Positions 6,224 to 10,883 of a DNA stretch of 10,883 bases are shown one piece after another. A model generated the notes under the pieces. It did not search any database and was not told the origin of the DNA. It worked only from the letters and a program-made list of their open reading frames with translations. The position numbers and the translations under genes were made by a program. The number at the start of each line of letters is the position of its first letter. The first letter of the stretch is position 1. The DNA is from Chitinophaga pinensis (lineage in GTDB: Bacteria; Bacteroidota; Bacteroidia; Flavobacteriales; Flavobacteriaceae), in the NCBI GenBank assembly GCA_943324925.2, contig CALPNL020000051.1, positions 1-10,883 on the forward strand, in the 5' to 3' direction.

Positions 6224-7927
6224 ATGAAAACAAACAAAAATTTAATTATTAATGTTTTTCTAGGATTAGTTCTTCTTTTGGGAGCGGCTAGTTGTAGCAA
6301 GCAATCAAGCTCAAAAAGCGGTTCGTCTGCTACTGGTTGGAAAGTAAATGATAAAAAAGGAGGTTTCCAATATAATAGTAAATATAAAAAGCAAGATGCT
6401 GCGCCAGGATTGGTTATGGTTGAAGGTGGAACTTTTACAATGGGTAAAGTTCAAGACGATGTAATGCGTGATTGGAATAATACAGCTAATCAACAGCACG
6501 TTGCTTCTTTTTATATGGATGAAACAGAAGTTACTAATTTAATGTATATGGAATACTTAGATTGGACAAAGAGAGTTTTTCCTGCTGATGATGAAAAATA
6601 TGAAAAAATATATTTAGGAATTTTACCAGACACCTTAGTTTGGAGAAACAGATTAGGATATAATGAGACTTATACAAACAATTACTTAAGACACCCAGCC
6701 TATGCTTCTTACCCAGTGGTAGGGGTTAATTGGATTCAAGCAGTTGAATTTAGTAAGTGGAGAACAGAAAGAGTAAATGAAAATGCACTTGAAAAATCAG
6801 GTTACTTAGAAAAAGATGCTAAAATTTTAAGTGTTACTGCAGAAAAAACTTTTAATACTGAAACCTATTTGAATGCACCAAGCAAAGCTTTTGGTGGTGA
6901 TGAAAAAATTGTATTAAGAGGCCCTAAAAATTCTAAATCTAAGGACATTAAAGTGGCGGGAACTAAAGGTCAACCAGCAACCACAAAAAAGCCATCAGGA
7001 GTATATGCACAAAGAACATCAGGGATATTATTACCTGAGTACCGACTTCCTACTGAAGCAGAATGGGAATACGCAGCCGCAGCTGATGTAGGTCAAAGAT
7101 TTTACAATACCTTTAAAGGTCAAAAGAAATATCCATGGTCGGGTAGTTATACTAGATCTGGAAAAAGACAAACTAAGGGAGACCAATTGGCAAACTTCAA
7201 GCAATCTAAAGGAGATTATGGAGGAATTGCTGGATGGTCTGATGATGGAGCAGATATTACAAATATTGTAAAATCATATCCTCCAAATGATTTTGGTTTA
7301 TATGATATGGCAGGAAACGTTGCAGAATGGGTTGCCGATGTATACCGTCCAATGGTTGATGATGAAGTGAGTGATTTCAATTACTTTAGAGGTAACGAAT
7401 TTGAAAAAAACAAATTAGTTAAAGGTAAAGTAGATGTTGTAACGGATGTTAAAGACATTAAATATGAAACTTTGCCAAATGGAAAAGTGATTGCAAGAAG
7501 CCTTCCAGGACAAATTGTTCAAGTTCCAGTTGATGATAATGAAACCTACCTTAGACAGAACTTTGATAAAAGTTATGAAAAGAACTACAGAGACGGTGAC
7601 AAACAATCAACAAATGACTTTGGAAGTGTAAATGCAGCCAATACGAATGATAGTAACGGAATGTACAACTCACCAATTCACAATGTTTCTGTAAATTCAT
7701 TAGGTGTTACAGTAAAACAAAAAGATGAGAGTAATACTAGAACTACACTAGTTAACGATAATGTTAGAGTTTACAAAGGTGGTTCTTGGAGAGACAGAGC
7801 GTACTGGTTAGATCCAGCTCAAAGAAGATATTTCCCTCAAGATATGGCAACTGATTACATTGGATTCAGATGTGCGATGTCTAAAGTAGGACCTAAAGCA
7901 GACAAAAAGAAAAGAGCTAGAAATTAA
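6224..7927 (+). CDS. gldJ: Gliding motility lipoprotein GldJ
   Basis: GldJ is an outer-membrane-associated lipoprotein required for gliding. In F. johnsoniae it stabilises GldK and so supports type IX secretion too. The 567-residue product has a lipoprotein signal peptide ending A-A-S-C24, the acylation site. It then has a formylglycine-generating-enzyme/SUMF1-type domain from about 62 to 554: MVEGGTFTMG (65-74), DETEVTNLMY (99-108), YPVVGVNW (163-170), YRLPTEAEWEYA (273-284), NDFGLYDMAGNVAEWV (355-370), YKGGSWRDR (517-525) and IGFRCAM (546-552). Two long insertions (about 180-265 and 375-510) interrupt the fold. The two catalytic cysteines of true FGE are absent (the region reads RAYWLDPAQRRYF), and C550 is the only cysteine besides C24, so enzymatic activity is unlikely. 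The C-terminus is strongly basic (KADKKKRARN). GldK is the closest paralogue, but the neighbours porU, porV and murF favour GldJ. A strong terminator follows. Confidence 0.94.
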   Translation: MKTNKNLIINVFLGLVLLLGAASCSKQSSSKSGSSATGWKVNDKKGGFQYNSKYKKQDAAPGLVMVEGGTFTMGKVQDDVMRDWNNTANQQHVASFYMDETEVTNLMYMEYLDWTKRVFPADDEKYEKIYLGILPDTLVWRNRLGYNETYTNNYLRHPAYASYPVVGVNWIQAVEFSKWRTERVNENALEKSGYLEKDAKILSVTAEKTFNTETYLNAPSKAFGGDEKIVLRGPKNSKSKDIKVAGTKGQPATTKKPSGVYAQRTSGILLPEYRLPTEAEWEYAAAADVGQRFYNTFKGQKKYPWSGSYTRSGKRQTKGDQLANFKQSKGDYGGIAGWSDDGADITNIVKSYPPNDFGLYDMAGNVAEWVADVYRPMVDDEVSDFNYFRGNEFEKNKLVKGKVDVVTDVKDIKYETLPNGKVIARSLPGQIVQVPVDDNETYLRQNFDKSYEKNYRDGDKQSTNDFGSVNAANTNDSNGMYNSPIHNVSVNSLGVTVKQKDESNTRTTLVNDNVRVYKGGSWRDRAYWLDPAQRRYFPQDMATDYIGFRCAMSKVGPKADKKKRARN

Positions 7928-7945
7928 TTTCACTCTAAATACTAT

Positions 7946-7975
7946 ATAAAAGCCCTATTTTAGGGCTTTTATTTT
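7946..7975 (+). terminator. Intrinsic terminator after gldJ
   Basis: The inverted repeat 7946-7957 / 7961-7972 forms a 12-bp stem (core AAAAGCCCTA with TAGGGCTTTT) around a TTT loop. It is followed by T-rich sequence through 7975. It begins 18 bp after the gldJ stop and ends 24 bp before the murF ATG. The A-rich 5' arm could let it work weakly in both directions. Confidence 0.85.
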
Positions 7976-7996
7976 ATAAAATTGTTTTTTATTATT

Positions 7997-9280
7997 ATGG
8001 ATATTAATAACATTCACCACTTTTTTTTAAAATGTAATTCGGTTTCTATTGACACTCGAAAAATTGAACCTGGATCCTTGTTTGTTGCGATTAAAGGGGA
8101 TAATTTCGACGCCAATACTTTTGCAAAAGAGGCTTTGGAAAAAGGAGCTTCCTTTGTTATTATTGACAATCCTAATTATTTTATTGACGAACGAACCATT
8201 GTAGTTAAAGATAGTTTGAAAACCTTACAAGAATTGGCTAAATTCCACCGAGAATTCCTAAATATTCCAATTGTAGCGTTAACAGGAAGTAACGGAAAAA
8301 CGACTACCAAAGAATTGATACAAGTGGTGTTGTCAAAAAAGTTCAACACTAAAGCAACCTTTGGAAACCTTAATAATCATATTGGTGTTCCCCTCACTTT
8401 ACTTTCATTTACTAAAGATACAGAGGTAGGTATTGTGGAAATGGGTGCTAATCATCAAAAGGAAATTGAATTTTTATGTGAAATAGCAAAACCTGATTTT
8501 GGTTATATTACTAATTTTGGAAAGGCTCATTTAGAAGGTTTTGGCGGAGTAGAAGGAGTGATTAAAGGGAAATCTGAAATGTATACTTATTTGGGGAATC
8601 ATCACAAAACCGTTTTTGTGAATTTGAACGATCCCATTCAAGTTGAAAAAACAACTCGTATTAATTCCTTTACCTTTGGATTAAATACTAAAAATGCAGA
8701 TGTATTAATCGATTCTATCAATGCGAATCCATTTGTTGAGGTGGAAGTAAATGACACTAAAATCACTTCGCATTTAATAGGGTTGTATAATTCAAATAAT
8801 ATTAATGCTGCTATTTCAATTGGAATTAAATTTGGTGTATCATTGCCTGACATAAAAAGTGCTATTGAAGGATTTGTTCCTCAAAATAATCGATCTCAAT
8901 TATTATCTGTAAATTCTAATGAAATCATATTAGATGCCTACAATGCCAATCCTAGTAGTATGGTTGTGGCACTTGAGAATTTTTTCCAATTGGAAAATAA
9001 GAATAAAATTGCAATTCTAGGCGATATGTTTGAATTGGGAGAAGAGAGTTTGGAAGAACATCAATCAATTGTTGATTTAGTAAATAATAATAATTCGGTA
9101 ACTACCTATTTCATAGGTAAAGACTTTTTCAGTAATAAAATTCAAAATGAAAATTGCCATTTCTTTCTAACTTTTGAAGATTTTGCTCAGAGTATTAATG
9201 GCAAAGCAATGAGTAACAGCTTGATATTAATTAAGGGTTCCAGAGGTATGGCTTTAGAACGGACTTTGGGAATTTTATAA
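7997..9280 (+). CDS. murF: UDP-N-acetylmuramoyl-tripeptide--D-alanyl-D-alanine ligase
   Basis: Cytoplasmic ATP-dependent ligase that adds D-Ala-D-Ala to UDP-MurNAc-tripeptide, the last soluble step of the peptidoglycan precursor pathway. The 427-residue product has the three Mur-ligase domains. The N-terminal substrate domain carries SIDTRKIEPGSLFVAIKG (17-34). The central ATPase domain carries the P-loop TGSNGKTTT (96-104), TFGNLNNHIGVPLTLL (121-136), VEMGANH (147-153) and, in KGKSEMY, K192 as the likely carbamylated lysine by analogy with other Mur ligases. The C-terminal domain carries LDAYNANPSSM (312-322) and LGDMFELGEES (341-351). I chose the ATG at 7997 because the protein then starts MDINNIHHFF, right before the conserved domain. 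The in-frame TTG at 7982 lies just after the gldJ terminator and would add only MFFII. It faces the AraC-type regulator, with 10 bp between stop codons and no terminator there. Confidence 0.95.
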   Translation: MDINNIHHFFLKCNSVSIDTRKIEPGSLFVAIKGDNFDANTFAKEALEKGASFVIIDNPNYFIDERTIVVKDSLKTLQELAKFHREFLNIPIVALTGSNGKTTTKELIQVVLSKKFNTKATFGNLNNHIGVPLTLLSFTKDTEVGIVEMGANHQKEIEFLCEIAKPDFGYITNFGKAHLEGFGGVEGVIKGKSEMYTYLGNHHKTVFVNLNDPIQVEKTTRINSFTFGLNTKNADVLIDSINANPFVEVEVNDTKITSHLIGLYNSNNINAAISIGIKFGVSLPDIKSAIEGFVPQNNRSQLLSVNSNEIILDAYNANPSSMVVALENFFQLENKNKIAILGDMFELGEESLEEHQSIVDLVNNNNSVTTYFIGKDFFSNKIQNENCHFFLTFEDFAQSINGKAMSNSLILIKGSRGMALERTLGIL

Positions 9281-9290
9281 AGCTATTTAT

Positions 9291-10496
9291 TTAATCCTTT
9301 TTCACAGTTGAATTCAAAAAATCACTTGGGGTTTCTCCAGTAACTTCCTTAAAAGCGCTGTAAAAGCTAGAGCGAGAACTAAAACCAGACATTTGTGCAA
9401 TTCCATCGATGGTAATATTGGAATGAGAAGATTCTAATAATAATTTTTTAGTGTATTCAATTCTAAGTTCAGTTCTTAATTTCGAAAATTTAGTATTAAA
9501 TATAGAGTTAATACAATAGGAAACGTGGTTTTGAGGAACTTCCATTTTTATTGCAATATCAGCAATAGAAAAACGAGAATTTATGTAGGGTTTTTCTTTT
9601 TCGAAATAGTCTTTTATTCTTTCCGCTAATTCTAAAAATGGCTCGTTTTCTTCTTCATCTCGTAATGTAGCATTAGCATTAGAATTGCTATTTTTTGCCC
9701 GAATGCTTTTGCGTTTAATTTTAGGGATTCTATTTTTTTTATTGGGCATCCCGTATAAAATTTCTGGAAAGAATAAAACCCCAATTGCTAAAAATAAAAA
9801 AGCAATTCCAGTTGTTGCATTTACTACTAGTGTATTTTGTTTTAGTTGATCAACTGTATAAAAGATAAAATAGATCGTTAGAGCGAGGAAATTTAATACC
9901 AAAAGAAGAACCAAAATGATTAAAGAGACCAACCACCGAAAGGTTATTTTTAATTGTTTTTTTGGAATATTAAGGTAGTTATTTTTTTTCTTTGAAAATT
10001 TCCATAGTATAAATCCAGAGTATATAGCATAGGTAAACAATAAAAATAGTCTAAAAATAAAATTGAATTTATAATTAAAAAATTCATTGACATTGATGTG
10101 TTTTATATTCTCAAAGTTTTCGATTATCATTTCAGCCACCTCTTTTTTGTAGCTAAAAGGAGATAATAAATAGGGAGTGATTCCAATTAAATGAATGAAT
10201 GCCGGAATAAAATGCAAATAGTCTTTGGCGCTCAAACCTTGCCGGTCTTTTATAGTTCCTCGTACATAAAAATACAAGAAAGGTCCTGAAAGCAGCATGA
10301 AAGGGGAAATGTTATTGTAAAATACGGCTAGCCAAAAAGCAGATTTGCCATAAATGGATAAGTAATGCGCTAGGCCGTAAATGGCAACCAATAAAAAAAA
10401 CGAGCCAACAAAACCGGCGTTTTTATTCCGTTTCCAATTATAAATTATTAAAATAATTGCTAATAAAATTAGCATTAAAGAGAGATACAATAACAT
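9291..10496 (-). CDS. Membrane-anchored AraC-family transcriptional regulator
   Basis: The 401-residue protein combines a multi-pass membrane sensor region with an AraC/XylS-type DNA-binding domain. Hydrophobic segments lie at about 2-20, 28-48, 53-78, 93-113, 143-167, 187-213 and 225-246, giving roughly seven passes. A basic, low-complexity linker (251-280: NKKNRIPKIKRK, then NSNSNANAT) leads to the C-terminal domain. Helix-turn-helix 1 is near FSIADIAIKMEVPQNHVSYC (309-328). Helix-turn-helix 2 plus the family signature (ITIDGIAQMSGFSSRSSFYS, then FKEVTGETPSDFL) covers 361-394. Regulators of this layout are common in Flavobacteria; their ligands are mostly unknown and I cannot name this one. 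It is divergent from an exported-protein gene, and the intergenic region contains a 26-bp palindrome, so control of that neighbour and of itself is the simplest inference. The target and signal are unproven. Confidence 0.88.
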   Translation of the reverse strand: MLLYLSLMLILLAIILIIYNWKRNKNAGFVGSFFLLVAIYGLAHYLSIYGKSAFWLAVFYNNISPFMLLSGPFLYFYVRGTIKDRQGLSAKDYLHFIPAFIHLIGITPYLLSPFSYKKEVAEMIIENFENIKHINVNEFFNYKFNFIFRLFLLFTYAIYSGFILWKFSKKKNNYLNIPKKQLKITFRWLVSLIILVLLLVLNFLALTIYFIFYTVDQLKQNTLVVNATTGIAFLFLAIGVLFFPEILYGMPNKKNRIPKIKRKSIRAKNSNSNANATLRDEEENEPFLELAERIKDYFEKEKPYINSRFSIADIAIKMEVPQNHVSYCINSIFNTKFSKLRTELRIEYTKKLLLESSHSNITIDGIAQMSGFSSRSSFYSAFKEVTGETPSDFLNSTVKKD

Positions 10497-10517
10497 TTAA
10501 GGGGCCATTTATTTGCA

Positions 10518-10525
10518 CAAAAATA
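10518..10525 (-). promoter_or_regulatory. Candidate -7 element for the AraC-type regulator gene
   Basis: Minus-strand TATTTTTG (10525-10518) matches TAnnTTTG exactly and would start transcription near 10511, about 15 nt before the ATG. No TTG lies at the usual distance. The upstream position is T-rich and lies at the edge of the 10547-10572 palindrome, as expected if the promoter needs or is blocked by a bound regulator. Confidence 0.35.
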
Positions 10526-10546
10526 CTAAAAAAATAATTAAAAAAA

Positions 10547-10572
10547 TGTCCACTTTTTTAAAAAATCGGACA
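10547..10572. repeat. 26-bp imperfect palindrome, likely operator between divergent genes
   Basis: The half-sites TGTCCACTTTTTT and TGTCCGATTTTTT (the latter on the minus strand) meet head to head, so 11 of 13 base pairs are symmetric. The G/C-bearing ends TGTCC and GGACA stand out from a background of almost pure A and T. It is centred about 49 bp upstream of the predicted start of the regulator gene and about 68 bp upstream of that of the exported-protein gene. This suits binding by the regulator's own helix-turn-helix domains. The binding itself is inferred. Without a T-tract or a gene ending nearby, a terminator role is unlikely. Confidence 0.5.
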
Positions 10573-10592
10573 ACTTTAAACTAGCTATTCTA

Positions 10593-10621
10593 CTGTAAAC
10601 ACTAGTCATAGATTAATTTTG
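10593..10621 (+). promoter_or_regulatory. Candidate promoter for the exported-protein gene
   Basis: TAATTTTG at 10614-10621 is an exact TAnnTTTG -7 element. CTG at 10593-10595, 18 nt upstream, is a one-mismatch -33. A start near 10628 would give a leader of about 48 nt. The weak -33 is consistent with a promoter that needs an activator. Confidence 0.45.
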
Positions 10622-10632
10622 TAAGATTTTAC

Positions 10633-10651
10633 AATAATCATTATCATTATT
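10633..10651. promoter_or_regulatory. Fur-box-like 19-mer upstream of the exported-protein gene
   Basis: AATAATCATTATCATTATT matches 16 of 19 positions of the classical Fur box read as GATAATGATTATCATTATC. It lies just downstream of the predicted transcript start, a position where a repressor would block elongation or polymerase entry. AT-rich DNA raises the chance of a random match, and the consensus comes from Proteobacteria. Confidence 0.25.
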
Positions 10652-10675
10652 TTCAAATTTTAATCTAAAATATAA

Positions 10676-10883
10676 ATGAAAAATAGTTTTTTCACACAAT
10701 CAATCAAACATTATTTAGCTGTTGCCTTCTTACTTGTTGCAACTTTTAGTGGAGCACAAACGAAATTAGCAGATTGGACTGTAAGTGGAGGCAGTTTCAC
10801 AGCCGCACCAACATTTTCTAATGGTTTTGCTCATGCTACTGCAGTGTCGTCTATATCAATTTCCCACAATGGATATTCAGCTG
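10676..10883 (+). CDS. Exported protein of unknown function (N-terminal fragment)
   Basis: An open frame from the ATG at 10676 runs off the right edge (69 codons visible, no stop). It starts MKNSFFTQSIKHYLAVAFLL with VATFSGAQTKLADW following: a short polar N-terminus, a hydrophobic core at about 13-24 and a signal-peptidase I site at about SGA|QT (residues 27-28). The visible mature part (TKLADWTVSGGSFTAAPTFS, then NGFAHATAVSSISISHNG) is rich in Ser, Thr, Gly and Ala and looks like the start of a beta-rich surface or secreted protein. I do not recognise a family. Such proteins in Flavobacteria often end in a T9SS sorting domain, but that part is not in the window. A promoter match, a Fur-box-like sequence and the palindrome shared with the AraC-type regulator lie upstream, suggesting a regulated gene. 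Confidence 0.75.
   Translation, partial: MKNSFFTQSIKHYLAVAFLLVATFSGAQTKLADWTVSGGSFTAAPTFSNGFAHATAVSSISISHNGYSA

Noticed and set aside
6224..7927. gldJ as a true formylglycine-generating enzyme or sulfatase modifier
   Set aside because: The catalytic cysteine pair is missing, no sulfatase gene is nearby, and the neighbours are those of GldJ.
7982..7996. Upstream TTG start for murF
   Set aside because: It would add only MFFII, and ATG at 7997 gives the family-typical N-terminus.
1..10883. Mobile element, prophage, CRISPR array or defence system
   Set aside because: No transposase, integrase, direct-repeat array, tRNA or toxin-antitoxin pair is visible, and nearly all DNA is accounted for by recognised genes.

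Overview
The window looks like part of a chromosome of a Flavobacterium-type member of the Bacteroidota. The DNA is AT-rich, start codons lack clear Shine-Dalgarno sequences, and several upstream regions carry the TTG ... TAnnTTTG promoter pattern of that phylum. The gene set also fits: cdd, porV, porU, gldJ and murF side by side is the arrangement I recall around gldJ in gliding flavobacteria such as F. johnsoniae. The assignment rests on recognising the protein families, not on a search.

Left part (1-6017, all on the minus strand). At the left edge is the N-terminus of pyruvate dehydrogenase E1 alpha (pdhA), preceded by a 246-bp AT-rich gap that holds a candidate promoter and a 17-bp palindrome. 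Next comes cytidine deaminase (cdd), then two core genes of the type IX secretion system (T9SS). PorU (1275 aa) is the cell-surface sortase of the gingipain/C25 family, which cleaves C-terminal sorting domains from exported cargo. PorV (393 aa) is the outer-membrane beta-barrel that carries cargo to PorU. They are 38 bp apart, and a good promoter match at the 3' end of porU suggests porV is also transcribed alone. A strong hairpin-plus-U-tract terminator lies between porV and cdd.

Middle part (6224-9280, plus strand). gldJ, divergent from porU, encodes a lipoprotein with a formylglycine-generating-enzyme-like fold that lacks the catalytic cysteine pair. In F. johnsoniae GldJ is needed for gliding and stabilises GldK, linking the motility and secretion machinery. 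It ends at a strong terminator, and murF (peptidoglycan precursor ligase) begins 24 bp later.

Right part (9291-10883). A membrane-anchored AraC-family regulator (multi-pass N-terminus, C-terminal double helix-turn-helix) converges on murF with a 10-bp gap. It is divergent from a gene for a signal-peptide-bearing exported protein that runs off the window. Their shared 179-bp intergenic region holds promoter matches for both genes, a 26-bp imperfect palindrome with TGTCC/GGACA ends, and a Fur-box-like 19-mer. This regulator/target pair is the least explained part of the window.

The rest is core housekeeping or known gliding/T9SS machinery. I see no tRNA, rRNA, CRISPR array, insertion sequence or other mobile element, and no gene-free stretch longer than 300 bases.
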